Shown piece after piece: positions 36,492-49,300 of a DNA stretch of 64,000 nucleotides. Within the stretch, counting starts at the first letter, position 1. Every line of letters begins with the position of its first letter. The stretch comes from Sphagnum compactum (taxonomy: Eukaryota; Bryophyta; Sphagnopsida; Sphagnales). Made by a program: the position numbers and the translations under genes. Under the pieces are notes generated by a model, which worked only from the letters and a program-made list of their open reading frames with translations, did not search any database and was not told where the DNA came from. The stretch lies in contig OZ234493.1 in NCBI GenBank assembly GCA_965153455.1, positions 18,900,213 to 18,964,212 of the forward strand. The letters run 5' to 3'.

Positions 36492-38937
36492 TACATTAAT
36501 GCTTGAATGTGATTTAAGACAAAACCATTACAACTTGAAATTAATGCTCTTTAAATCTTCATACAAATATACAACAACTATGAGCAACATGTCCCATACC
36601 CCTAAGCCAAACATATTACAATAAGAACCAAATGTATCTTGATTCCAAGCCAAGTGCACACACCCTAAAACCAATGACCTTCGGGTCCAATGTGTTTTAA
36701 CCCTCGACAATGTAGGACGAATTGTCGATTTTTAGTTGATATAGATACGAAAGTGCTAAGGTTTGATTGTTATGTTCTTCGTGTTATCCATGGTTTAAAG
36801 TTCAATTATGTGATCACTTAGGGTGAAGTTAGTTTGGTTGCTAATCTTGTGATTAGTTTGCCTAGTAAATGAACTCAAATGTGCAATCAAATTATGCTTC
36901 TATAGTGACCATTGCTATAAATCAAACCCCACTTTCATTAACTAAAGTCCTTTCACCAAGGTGCAAAAAAGTGTTCATACAAGTGAGTTCTTAAATATGA
37001 ATGATTTAGAACTCGGTTCCAAATAACTCAAAACTCTAGTCAAAAATAGTATTGAGAAACGTTTTTTCATAAACAATTAAGATTGTTATATTGTGGCAAA
37101 AAGTTGTTCCCAAAAAAAAAAAAAAAACTACATTACAAAATGATGAAATCCTTTCAAAACATCTCTAAATATGGTTTTTTAAAAAGGCTATGTTGCAACA
37201 AATCATTTTTTCTCTCTATCAAATTTGTGCAAAAATTTACACAAAAAAATGGCTAATAAGGGGAACTTTATGTTTTGCATGTTTCACTATAATTATTGGT
37301 TTTCAAATTGGGAAATTCAATGCGTACATGAAAAAAGTATGTCAATTCCCTCACTTCCACCCTTTTTGTCATTAGTCAATTGTATATCAACATTATTTAG
37401 TTTAATCAAAATTACAAGTCATATAATTGTTGGGTTTTGGAATTTTGATTTAACATATTCTATTTTTCATATAATATAACAAGTTTACCCTTAAAAGGTC
37501 AATTACAAATGTTGTCCATTCTTGCATGTCAAGAGGTCAATCAACTTGGAAATTGATTAGCCATGAAAGTTCAAAATTACGAAAACGTCACAATAAAATT
37601 ATCCATAAAACATTTCATATAGGGGATGAAATTGTTCATTAAGGGTTCGATAGAGGTCGAAATGTTAGATGAACATTAAATTTGTAAATAAATTTTCATT
37701 AGATGACATTAGTTAAGACCAAACTTTTTTTAATCACTTATGCTCTTGACTACAATGCTTAAGGCAAATCTTCACATAGGCCGTCCTCTTTTGCCTATCA
37801 ACACACCTTCCACAATCACATTACATGCCAATCACAACAACTTCATGTTGAGTTTCCCTACTTGGTCAAGTCTTTTACGACTTATATGTACAACAACAAA
37901 GCGAGGGTGATAAAATCAATAGAGTACAAAATAAGAGTTGGACTTGGTATGACTTTCAAGATAACTCTAATATTTAATCTCATTTTGGGATGTGTAAGTA
38001 TGGGTGAGCATGGTCATTCATAATGTAAGAATATACATGTAATAAATGCCAAGTTGAAATTTAAAAAGGGGAATACATAAGAGACATCATTTTTTGTTTT
38101 TTTTTATATGCAAGGTTTGCATAGAAATGCCCAAGTTATTTTTGCAGTTATTTAAAAACTCAATATCCTTACAAATTTTGTTCCATGCATCCATCCTCAA
38201 CACCTCCCCACCATCTTCTTTTTTCTCGACAATTTTTGTCACTCTTTCCTCAAGGAAAGGCAATATTTTTTGTCTAGTGTAAATAAGACTAATTTTGCTA
38301 ATAATTTGGAAAAGATCCCCAGATTTTTATATCACATAATTGAGGGGAAAAAAAACCCCTACCCATAACCCATACATTAAAAAATAAGATTAAGTGACTC
38401 AATTGCATAAAGGTTCTTTCCTTTATGACATATTCAAGCCAAAATCTTGAGAGATGATAAAACCAGTTTCAAAACAAAATTTTATCTCCAAGTCTTTACA
38501 TGAATGCAACAACTTGACTCTTCCCTAGAGAGAAGAGACCACAAATTTGAACCACCCAGTTAAATCAAATACTCTAGGTAGTCACATATGCACAACCCAT
38601 TGCTTTTGGTGGTTTTAGGGTTAAGTAAAAGACTGAATTTTAGGGTTTTAGTGTGGCACCTTAATCTACAAGCATAATAAGTCACATTGGAATTTTGACT
38701 TAATTTTAAAGTTGCTTTTGGTGGGTCCATGCTAGCAAGAAGTTATTATGCCATAGTCATCCATAGAAAATCCCCATAGAAGAAGGCAAGTTAACTCCAA
38801 GTTAAGTTAACTCTTTGAATCCTTAAACCCTAGAGGTCAGAAAAATCTTGGCTTTGCCATCAATGCAAACTTTGAAACCATTGTTCTTGACCTTGACCTA
38901 ATAAAGGTTGAAAGTAAGGACCCAATAATGGTGCTGA

Positions 38938-39022
38938 CTAAAGGTGTGTTCACACTTGGTGTTAGGGACTCTGGTGTTGAGTCCCCTAACATCATGTTAG
39001 TCATTTAGGATTTAAACCTACT
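38938..39022. repeat. inverted relative of the 24.48-kb element end
   Basis: CTAAAGGTGTGTTCACACTT then GGTGTTAGGGACTC, GAGTCCCCTAAC and GTTAGTCATTTAGGA follow, in reverse complement, the right end of the 24482-24926 element. Similarity fades after about 85 bp, so this is a partial copy or a member with a different interior. Confidence 0.75.
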
Positions 39023-39521
39023 TACCATCAAGAAAATTTTCTCAAGCCTTTACTTTATTTGAACAATGTATTGGGGAAAATTGATGTAGTGTGGGTGTCC
39101 ATTGAAATGGTGTGCATAGCTTCTTACCATCAATTTACCTCCAATTGATAAACAAATATTTTACCCATCAACACAAAAGTTGAAACAACTGCAATGGCAA
39201 AAAATTCTTTGTGTAAATGAACAATTGATACAATGGTAAATTCAATACAAATTCAATTTAAACATGTCGGTAAACATTTAATGGTTGCAATATTTTTAAA
39301 TTTGAATTCAAAATTGTATTGTATAACTTAAATGTTTTTTTCCCAAAAAAATTATACAACTCTTTGTGCTATCAAGCTTTGTGAGGTTTTGCTTTGGGAT
39401 CAAAGGCACCACAATGGAAACAAATAAGATTTTTCATGTTACTCATTGACGATGATGAGGTTCCATGGCAATATGTTCACATCAAGGACTTTGATCACTT
39501 GCTTCATTTATGTTTGAATTA

Positions 39522-39881
39522 ATCTTCAAAATATTGTGTAATTTAAGAACCTTTAAGGTTTGGTCCAATAAGAATAATGTCAAAAACCTTCAAGACAACA
39601 TTCATTTAATGTTATGTTTGTATAACAAGGAGTGAATATCTATAAACAATGCAAATGTCCATAACTTACACTTACTATCATGTACAAATCCGAGATCAAA
39701 ATATCTTCAAAATATTGTGTAATTTAAGAACCTTTAAGGTTTGGTCCAATAAGAATAATGTCAAAAACCTTCAAGACAACATTCATTTAATGTTATGTTT
39801 GTATAACAAGGAGTGAATATCTATAAACAATGCAAATGTCCATAACTTACACTTACTATCATGTACAAATCCGAGATCAAT
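39522..39881. repeat. 181-bp tandem duplication, near identical
   Basis: The unit beginning ATCTTCAAAATATTGTGTAA at 39522 is repeated from 39703. I see essentially no differences over the repeat, ending TGTACAAATCCGAGATCAA. This is the least diverged duplication in the window, so it is very recent or an assembly artefact. Confidence 0.93.
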
Positions 39882-42142
39882 GATGTTCATCATGTTTAAC
39901 CCATTGGAATTCAATTAGTGTCCACGCACTTGACAAGGGTTGTTCATTGAATGCAACGATTTCAACAAAAGCCTTTGAACTTGAATAACCCCCCCTTAAT
40001 AGAAGAAAATTACTTGAACATTTTCATTGAAATAAATAATTTGACAACTTCCATTTTTCATAACATTTTCATTTCACATTTTTAAAAAAACATTATGAAA
40101 AATGTTGGTTGATTTGTGCCATTTAGCAACCACCCAACTTTACATAGGATGAGTAAATTATTTTGAAGCAGTTGAAAAAGAGGGTATATGCAAAAATATA
40201 AAGTAAAAATCCTAGTATCTATATTCAATCACTTCCATAAAGCAATTTGGTTATAATGGATTTGTTTGAGATACGGTGATTAATTAATATTTTTAATTTG
40301 TAACTTTATTCTCAAAATTTCAACACTAATTACTTGCCTTGAACAAGATTTTTATGCCCACAAAACCTTTTTTTAAAAATGTGCAGGTGATTTTTTTTGT
40401 TAAATTGTTGATTGCACTAGTGATACATTAAGATTGATATACATACCCACCCAACAGTAATTAGCAACAAACCTTTGATAAGAGAACCCCATGTGTGTAA
40501 GTATAGTTAATAACTTTGGAGATTTGGGAATGCACAATTCTATGTATAACTTCTAAAGTTCTAATGCCTAAAATAATGAAAGCAAGTCCTCCTCAAGCTA
40601 TATATAGGAATCAAGCCTCAATGGCTACCACCAATAAAGGAAAAGCTTTAGCATTTGAACTTGGAAGTTTGAAGTTTGGACTTAACTAATAATAATGGGA
40701 AAACATAAAGAAAGATAGATACTTAATTAAAGCACCTTTGTTGTTGTTGTTGTTGTTACCACTACTTTTGTTGACCCATCTCTTGGGGTGGTGTGGGTGT
40801 AAGCTTCAAAGGTAGATGCACTCTTCATGTGCCAGTTCATTATTTGTTACCGTGCAAAATTATTGAAGTTAGGTACAATGGAGTTGGGAATTCAAGATGA
40901 TATAGTAGCTTCTTTTGTTTTCTCTTCCCTCAAAAGAGAAACTTTACATTCGGAAAACACATGGGTCCCTCCCTCCCTCCCTAAACCCTAAACCCCTCGA
41001 TGAAGATTTTTTGAGGTTTAAAAGTGAAGAAAGGAAGGTGAAATTTTGGTCGGGCTTCCCGGCCAATATTCCCAATTAATAAGACTTCCAAGATGTTCAT
41101 ACATTGTGGCACTTTGGTTATAGGCTTGAGCAAGAGAAAAAACTATGAATAACAACCAAACACAACAACAACAACAACAATGGCTAAGAACAAAAGTATT
41201 ATCACGTCTACAACCGTAGTAGGAACAAGCAAAGGAGAGATGATATTGTCATGACCTAACCAAACAACCACCCTAAACAACCTTGAAAAAAAGCTGCAAA
41301 TTTTCTATTGCTTTTGAGTGAGTCTATAACTTGTGAAACTAGGCTACCTCTTCTCATTTTCATTCAAAACTATGTTTGCAACAAACTACCTTGAAATATT
41401 CGTTTTTGCCATAGAGTGCAATGGGGGAGAGAGATTATAGAGAGGGTTTCAACCATACTATCCACAAACTAATTGAGAACTACTATCAATTTTCTAAATT
41501 CTTTTTGAGTCTTTGGGTAAATCCACCTTCAATGAACTCTCTAACCCTAATCCTTTTTTTTCTTTTTTTTCTTTTTTTTTGCAAGGATTGGGGTACTTTC
41601 CAATTGCACTTACTTCTTCACCGAGCACCCTATACATTTACTCACAATTGAGGGAATTTTTTTAAAAAAAATTTGAAATACAAGAAATCTTTCTAGTGGT
41701 TGATTTTGATAACTTTACATAAGGAACTTTGTATCACCTTCGTCACACACCTATAACCTAAAGAAAAGATTTGGAAAGATGCCAATAAAAACCTCCAAAA
41801 GATCCAAAGACATTAAATTAAATTGTCCGTTTGTTTAAGACGATTGTTCTTATTGCTCTGACCCGATAGACATGCTCAATACTACCTTCCCCTCATGGGT
41901 AGTAGCAAAGAGGGGTAGCAAATTGACGGAACTTTTAACTAAACATAGCAAACGACTTGTAGGCAAACAATTTGTTGTGTTGTGGGCTCGGAAAAAAAAA
42001 CACATCTATTTTCTTCTATCAACTTGTAACCTAAAAAACACAAACATTCGGGCATCACAAAGATGACAACAAGTTCAACAAGTTGTTGTTTAGGATGCCT
42101 TTGGTCACGTGAAAAGGTGGATAATATGATAAATTATTATTT

Positions 42143-42241
42143 GGGGGGGGGGGGGGGGTGTGTTGTGGTGGCCCCACTCGATCGTCAAAAAGTGGGGTTA
42201 CCCATCTACTTTGGTGGGCTTTTGTGGGGGGGGGGGGGGGG
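42143..42241. repeat. two long poly-G runs
   Basis: A G run of about 17 bases begins near 42143 and another of about 15 lies near 42227-42241. A third purine-rich G tract is near 42571. In this AT-rich setting they stand out, and they could form G-quadruplexes or be error-prone sites. Confidence 0.85.
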
Positions 42242-42305
42242 CCACCTTTAGCCCGAACGGTTGCAAGTCACGATTGGCCGACACGGATTTCCCCTTCAAT
42301 AAAGT

Positions 42306-42534
42306 TGTGGACTCTTTTCGCTTGCTGAAGATGCAATTGGGTGTCTAATAATAAAACCCATTGTGGACTCTTTTCGCTTGCCAAAGATGCATTCGGGTGT
42401 CTAATAATAAAAACCCATTGTGGACTCTTTTCGCTTGCCGAAGATGCAATCGGGTGTCTAATAATAAAAACCCATTGTGGACTCTTTTCGCTTGCCAAAG
42501 ATGATGCAATCGGGTGTCTAATAATAAAAACCCG
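42306..42534. repeat. 57-bp minisatellite, four copies
   Basis: Units start TGTGGACTCTTTTCGCTTGC at 42306, 42362, 42419 and 42476 and end in GGTGTCTAATAATAAAA. They differ by a few substitutions and a 3-base insertion in the last copy. The array lies between the G-rich runs. Confidence 0.93.
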
Positions 42535-42676
42535 TGATCCAAAATTGGGTAATATAAAGTCTCGAGGGAGGGGGGGGGGGGGAGATGGAACAACAACCCA
42601 CACAACACAAAATTCCTACAATTATAATTAGTATCATGGGTGCACCATTTGCTTCAAGAAGAAGAAGAATAATTAT

Positions 42677-42701
42677 TAATTAATTAATTAATTAATTAAT
42701 G
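42677..42701. repeat. (TTAA)n microsatellite
   Basis: About six tandem copies of TTAA/AATT lie here, next to a GAAGAA-rich stretch. Confidence 0.8.
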
Positions 42702-43734
42702 TTGTTCTTTAAATTAAAGAAGAATTATTTTGTTGTTTTCCTCCAATATGTCATTTTTTGCAAAAGAAAAAGAAGAAGAAAAATAATGTCTTATTAGTAG
42801 GAAAAAGTTCTTACCAAAGAGTGTTTGTGTTAGTGTCAATTTTGTGAGGTAGCCGAGGAGGTGATTATCATCCATAAGAAGATTTATTTGGGGCAATCAT
42901 CCAAAGGAAATTTTAGCCAGATTTGGCTATAGACAAGAAATCAAAGTGAATTTTTTTTTTAAATCTTTCGATAATTTTTTTCGCAACCCTAAATGTATAG
43001 AAATTTGGAAATTTTTATTAATTTATTTGGAATTGTGAAAAATTCAAAATTCAAAATCTCAAAATTCACTTCATTTTAGCATTTAAAAAAAATTCAATTC
43101 AATTTTAGGCAAATTTTGTTAATTAGAAAAGACCATTTAATTTATTTTTCTTTTCAATTTTCTAAAGTAGGAATAGAATATATATCTATATATATATATA
43201 TATATAGATCAAGGTAGATTTAGCATTTTATTGGCAACAATTTTAGAAAAACTGTCCAAAATTTTTGTGACTTTTTTTTTCCAAAACCAAAAAATTCCCT
43301 CATTTTCCTGGCAATATTTTGTAAATATTCCATTTTATTATTTTAAAATTTTCTGGGGTAGCCACTATATGAAAATTTGGCACAAAAAATAAATATTCAA
43401 CCAATGTAGTTTTTCCTCCATTGTTTTGAGCAATGCTCACACACACATGTAATTATTATTACTTTGAACTTTGAAGGGAACTTCATTTTTGGGAACTTCA
43501 TGGAACATTTCCTATTTTTTAACTCCAATGAGCTTTCCTTTAAGCTTTTTGGAGTCGGGAATTTTTTTAATAAACAATTAAAAATTAATTATTTATTTTA
43601 AATTATTTTACATTTAAAAAACATTCTGTGTTCAGATTCCAGCTTTCTTTTTGTTCGTACCCTAACTTTTTCTTTTTTCTGTGTGTGGGGAAGGGAATTA
43701 TAAAAAAGGCAAATCTAAATAAAAGGTTTTTCTT

Positions 43735-44140
43735 TTTTGTGGCTGTCAGTATTTTCTTTTCCTTTTTAATTTTATTTTAAATTTTCACAAAAAAACGATT
43801 TCTGTGTGTGGCTGTCGGTTTTCCTTTTTTTTTCTTTGTTTTTTAATTTTCAAAAAAAAAATTCTGAATCTGTCGGTTTTTTTTTTTTCCTCTTTTTTTC
43901 TTTCTTTTAATTTTCAAAAACAAATTCTGTATGTGCTTGCTATCGGTTATTTTCTCTGTTTTCTTTTTTCTTTTTTTAATAAATTTTCAAAAAATACATT
44001 CCATTTTTTGCATGTGGCTGTCGGTTTTTTTTATCTCTTTTTTTCTTTTTTAATTTTGAAAAATACATTCCATTTCTGTATGTGGCTGTCGGTCTCTGTC
44101 TTTTTCTTTTCTTTTTAATTTTTTTTTATTTTGTGTGGCT
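43735..44140. repeat. imperfect 60-90 bp pyrimidine-rich array
   Basis: About six irregular units each carry TGTGGCTGTCGGTTTT or a variant, then a long C/T tract and AATTTTCAAAAA. The spacing is uneven and units are diverged, so the array is older than the minisatellites nearby. Confidence 0.75.
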
Positions 44141-44202
44141 GTCAAGGACTTTGAGTAGGGCTGTAGGTAACGAAAAAGTAGGTAGGCACCCTAGATACTA
44201 GG

Positions 44203-44248
44203 ATAGGTAGTAGGTAGGTAGGTATGTAGGTAGGTAGTAGGTACCTAC
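44203..44248. repeat. (GTAG)n-type microsatellite
   Basis: Repeats of GGTAG/TAGG with interruptions (GTAGGTAGGTATGTAGG) cover about 45 bp, directly before the CpG-rich patch at 44281. Confidence 0.85.
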
Positions 44249-44280
44249 TCAAGTTGTCTGTCACCTTTCTGGGGGACTTC

Positions 44281-44545
44281 TGTTGTTCTTTGGTTAGTCA
44301 ACAAATGACATTGCCGCGTGGGGCCCGTCCGTCCGTACGCTTCGCTGAAAATGACAGCTTCATGGTCGCTTTTTGACAAGCGGGTTCCTTATTGGCAGAC
44401 CATCATCATCACCAACATCAAGGGGTGGGCATCTGTCCCCCTTTAAGGGGTGCATGCTTCGTAGGCCAACGAACACCGCAGTTGATGACTCAGATTCGGA
44501 TCTCAGAAGATCGGACGGTTGATGTGCTGCTGTGCAGCCTTCTTA
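44281..44545. other. orphan CpG-rich patch without a recognised gene
   Basis: The segment contains many CpG dinucleotides (GCCGCGTGGGGCCCGTCCGT and GATCGGACGG, for instance) in otherwise CpG-depleted DNA. Its composition matches the promoter regions of the real genes in the window. A 93-codon open frame overlaps it at 44392-44673 but starts with TTG and has no known domain. It may be a promoter for a non-coding transcript, or a gene remnant. Confidence 0.45.
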
Positions 44546-45703
44546 GGTGGAACTGGCAGGTGGCCTATTACTCCCTTTGGGAGCTTCTAAAAGGCCACTT
44601 TCGAGGCCTTTTGATGAATTTTTGCTTTTTTGCATTTTTGTCCAGAAAGTGTAAAGGTAGCTGGTTATTGTAACCAAGGTTTTGTCTTCTTTTTTTTAAT
44701 AATTTTAATATCAAAAATTTGAAAATAAATCCAAAACATTAGTAAAATAAATCAAATTTACACTAGAAAAAAAAATCTCCAGAAATTCCACAATCTTTTT
44801 GAGCAATTTTTTTTTTCAAAAAGGAATTCGCCAATTTTTCAAAATTAATTTCTTTAAAAAAGAATTTCACCACATTTGGACTCAAATTTTTGCTTGGAAG
44901 CATTTTTTTTAAAAACTTTTTGGACAAGTTTCTAGAACATGTCAATATTGACTATTGTTTCCCTCCTTGGATATAATATCATAAAACTGAAAAGAAAAAC
45001 ATTGGTTCCAATAGGTAGCCAATAAGACCAAAAAAAATCATTTAAATGGTTTTTGGGTTTTTTTTAATAATCTAATTTGGCTAAATCATCTTATGGATGA
45101 TCGCCACCCATGCTACATCACAAAGTAAAAGAAAGAAGACACCCAATGAATAAGATTTGCAATTTTTGAAAACCAATTCATATTCATTGCTAACTGATGA
45201 TGATTGATAGGAAGGGATTTTTTTTTAAAAATTAAACCAACTACCTAATCTCTATTATTGGTAAGTGATGAGGATTGAAAGGAGGGGACCTTCAAGACAT
45301 TTGGTGTTCCAAGCTTTTTGAATAACATGAAAATCAAGAACTTGTGTTTGAATCCACACAAAGCTCTATGTTTTACAAGGAAAATTTGATGGGCATGTTG
45401 TCAATTTCAAAAGCTCATGTTTTTTAATGCAACTTTTGAAGTTATGACTCCACATGTACAAATTGAATGAAAAAGAATATTTGTTAATGTGAGATTGGCA
45501 ATGACAACATTCGTCACAACCTCGAGCCAAAAACACAATGCACTTCTAGGGCGGATTACATCATGTGATCACACTTACACAAAAAGCTTAGGGCAAAGGG
45601 TGTGAGATTGCAAGATCCTTAGGCCGTAGGATGTAATGCACTAAGATCTTTGGAAGTGAGTCATTTTTTTTAAAAACCATTCATTACCTCGATTGTTACA
45701 TAG

Positions 45704-45794
45704 GGTAAGGCCCTACTATTAGGGAATTATTGCGTGAACCTCGAACTTTGCCCTCTCAGCTCACATAGTAATTCCTTGACATTAGGGCCTTACC
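45704..45794. mobile_element. foldback/MITE-like element, about 91 bp
   Basis: The left arm begins GGTAAGGCCCTA and continues through GGGAATTATTGCGTG. The right arm reads CACATAGTAATTCC and ends TAGGGCCTTACC, a reverse complement with several mismatches over about 33 bp. The loop is short. The right flank ATATACATAAAAGT resembles the spacer of the hairpin array at 25272, which suggests a shared origin. Confidence 0.75.
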
Positions 45795-47696
45795 ATATAC
45801 ATAAAAGTGTAAACCCCATCCTTAGGAGAGACAATGTCAGCTCGCTGTCAAGGAGATTGAAATGTTGATGGAAGAAACACATGCATTTGTTGATGAATCA
45901 CTCGAAAAGAATGGGAATTCAATAAACATCAAATAACAAACACGAATAATGTTGGATAAAATATGATGGTACAAACTTACAAAGTTATGAAATTATATAC
46001 TAAAATCAACATTTTTTTAAACAAATGAATTGAAATAAGCCCCCAGTAATAATTGTAAAATATTTTGAAATGTTTGTAATTGTTATTAAAAAATAAAGGT
46101 GCCACAAAAAATTTGTCGACATGTGCCAACATATGGGTGAAAGCAATGAGCATTATTAATATGTATCAAAACAATTGTAACCATTGCTTAATATTTCATA
46201 GTTTTGAAATGATTATTTAAATTAGTGCTGATTTTTTAATTTATTTGTATATCAACATTCGTAATATATTATGAAAACATACAAATATATTTGAAATCAA
46301 TATAATGCAAAAAAAATTAATGATTATAACCAATGTTTTTTAAGCAACAAATGATTTATAAAATGACTTTAAAAAGTGTGAAAATGACAAATTTTTGATA
46401 GAGTTTCAATATAAGACATCTTGTTATAGTGATACTTATGCTTCTACAAATGGCTCACAATATCCTATAATTTCCACCCTACGTGAAAACCCGACGAATG
46501 TCACCAATTCTTGTTCTATGTGGAAAAATTTGATAGCTGTCAAGTTGTAGCAAATGTTGGTGTTGAAGAAAATGCAAGGTGTTCAATAGTTATTTCAAAT
46601 GAACACATTGTCAAAAAAATCACAATTTCATATTGGCTTAAACATGTTACAACATATACATAAATAAATAATTACCAAGAAAGCCAAACCACAAGGGAAA
46701 AAATGAACAAGAGGAAATGACCTTTTGATAAATGATAAATAATTTTGGTAGTGCAATTGGTGGCAAGTTATTGGAAGTAGTTGCTTTTAAGTGTTGTGGT
46801 GTAACTACTCATGTGGGGCTAAAGGAACTTGTTTCAAGTGGTGCAGTTGTTGTGAGCTTTTGTGGTGTCATCCTCACTATCCCCCTTCAATAATACACTC
46901 AAAATGTTTGTTTGGAGTTCGTACAGTCTATTATCACAAACCAAACCTTGAATATATGATGTCACAATAACACATTACTAAAACAAGAGAGTTCGACATT
47001 AAAGTCATCTATTAAATCACACTACGTGAGTAGTAAATAGATTGCAATTGGTTGCTCGTTGCACTTCATACAAGTTACCCCATGGATTCAAGTTGTGTTC
47101 CCCTTGCATGTAAAATGAAAGTCTTTCCAAACTCCAATAATCCTACGCATTCTAATTTCATTTGAATTTTCTATAAAGATTTGACGTGAGCAACAAGGAT
47201 TTTTATTTTTTATTTTTTTCACTTTGCAAATAAGTCAACTACAATTTATTATAATCCAATCTAAGAATAATTTGTAGCATTGAAATAAAAAGAGATTTTG
47301 ACCAAAAGTGCAATAAAGTAATTATTTTCTCTTTTTTCCTAATGATCTTAATTATATAATGATAACTGAAAATGATATTCAAGAACATTTTTTGTGGTGA
47401 ATTTTCACAATTTGGTGACCCAAAAAAAATAGGATTGTTTTGCCACAATGTCCAACTTTTAAAGAAAAAAACCAAATTTTTGAGATTAGTTTTTGAGAAA
47501 ATGCTGCCACATTTCAACTATCTTTTTTGTTTCAAGGTAGTTGGTGACCACTTTTTTTTTTTTAATTTCTAGAAAAAAGTTCCCAATTACTATTAAATCT
47601 ACCTCAAGAATGTTTGCCCCTTTTATTATGTCAAAATTTTGAAGGAGAAAAAAAAAACAAAAAAAAATAAATTTTAAAAACTTAAAAACTTTTGAT

Positions 47697-48320
47697 CTCC
47701 ATTGTTGAAAGGCAACCAAAATTGATCTCCACCATTAACGTGTGAATGAAATTGACCATGTGATCATTATTTTAATAACAATTTTATTTAGTCGCCTAAA
47801 AATTGATATTGGCCTTGAATGGATGACCAAAATTGATTTTCACCATAATAATGAATTAGTCCGTGATTGAAATTATTGCTACCATCAAAGGGTGACCAAT
47901 AGTGTAAGAAATTAAATTATGATGACATTTTTTTCAATCAAAATTCATTTACCTATATCATTGATGAGCAACTACAAATTGATTCGGTCCAATTATTTTT
48001 CTTGTTGCCTCAAAATTGATCTCCATTATGGGAAGGCGACTCGAATTAATCACGATATTGGTAGGCCATGGAAAATTGGTGCTATTGTTGGAGGCAACCA
48101 AAAATGATCACCATCATAATCGAGGGTGACCAAAATTGATCCTAACCGGTGTTTCTTTTTCATTTTCTTTTCCTTACATGAAAAATTGATCAACACCATC
48201 AAAAGGTAACTAAAAATTAATTTAAACCCCATTCGTTTTCTTTCCTCCCAAAATTGGTTCCATCATCAATTGGCCACTAAAGTAGTGTGCACTATTGGAG
48301 AGTGATCGAAATTGATCTTT
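47697..48320. repeat. degenerate array around ACCAAAATTGATC
   Basis: The motif AACCAAAATTGATCTCCACC, or a close variant, recurs near 47713, 47821, 48013, 48091, 48124, 48180, 48248 and 48300. Spacing is about 30 to 190 bp. Units are much diverged between the motif copies. Confidence 0.65.
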
Positions 48321-48990
48321 TCTTGGAATTCAAAGATATGTATCAAATGCAAGCTTAATGGGTGTAACTAGAAACTTAAATTCTCTCAAGTTGTTGACAC
48401 AATATGATTGCAACTTAAGTTGTGCAATGGTTTTTGGAGGGGGACTTAGAATCACATAATTCTATTGCATAACAATGTTTCATTCCAAAATTATATTCAC
48501 ATTATAAAATTGTTTGAAGATTTTTGTTAAAACTTTGTGACCAAATGTGCCTTTCAAAATTTTATTTCATAGAAATGGTAACTTTTTGCTGAAAACACAT
48601 GTTTTACTTCTTTTTTTTTAAATATAAAATTTCAAGTCTTTATATAAAATTCCATTGTTTGGAACTTCAGGTTTAGTGATGTTTGCATTTTCTCTCTTTT
48701 AGCATTTGTAATTATTATTTTATGGTTAGTCCGATGCGAAGCTACTTATTATTATGGAATATGATCATGTAGATGTAAACTCCATGATTATACAATCAAT
48801 ATGGATGTCCTACAATGTATGTCAACACAACTTGACATGCAGCACACAACATGTGATGTAAATGTGAATTTTCGGTTTCAAATGTAAAATTAGGCCCAAT
48901 ATAGGACATCCTTTTCACATGCTTTTTTCAAATTGAAAAGTGTGTGAAAACAAAGCTTTAGAATATTTGGAAGTCTAAAATTTAATATGT

Positions 48991-49300
48991 CTCTCCACCA
49001 ATAATATTTTTGGTGGCACTATGACAACGAAAAATAATAGAAATGGAATATTTTGTTGTCACTTTGTTTCACAAAACATTCTAAAATTTAAATGTCTCTC
49101 CACCCATAATATTTTTGGTGGTGAATTTTCACACTATGACAACGAAAAATAATAGAAATGGAATATTTTGTTGTCACTTTGTTTCACAAAACATTCTAAA
49201 ACTTAAATGTGTCTCCACCAATAATATTTTTGGTGGTGAATTTTCACACTATGACAACGTAAAATAATAAAAATGGAATATTTTGTTGTCACTTTGTTTG
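48991..49300. repeat. 105-115 bp tandem repeat, three copies
   Basis: Units begin CTCTCCACCAATAATATTTT at 48991, 49096 and 49211. They share ACTATGACAACG and GGAATATTTTGTTGTCACTT. The first copy lacks a short block, GTGAATTTTCAC, present in the other two. Confidence 0.92.

Larger units (their letters stand above)
34433..44280. other. AT-rich repeat-filled intergenic DNA, no gene seen
   Basis: About 10 kb of AT-rich sequence with frequent stops in every frame. It holds poly-A/T tracts, an (AT)n block at 36463-36490, tandem duplications, poly-G runs and pyrimidine-rich arrays, some listed separately. Open frames are short and resemble no known protein. Confidence 0.6.

Noticed and set aside
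42268-42603. 111-codon open frame with a repeated peptide
   Set aside because: The repetition comes from the 57-bp minisatellite, whose period is a multiple of three; no other support for coding.
44392-44673. 93-codon open frame beginning with a His-rich stretch
   Set aside because: It starts with TTG and is open because of the local CpG richness. It is kept only as context for the orphan CpG-rich patch.
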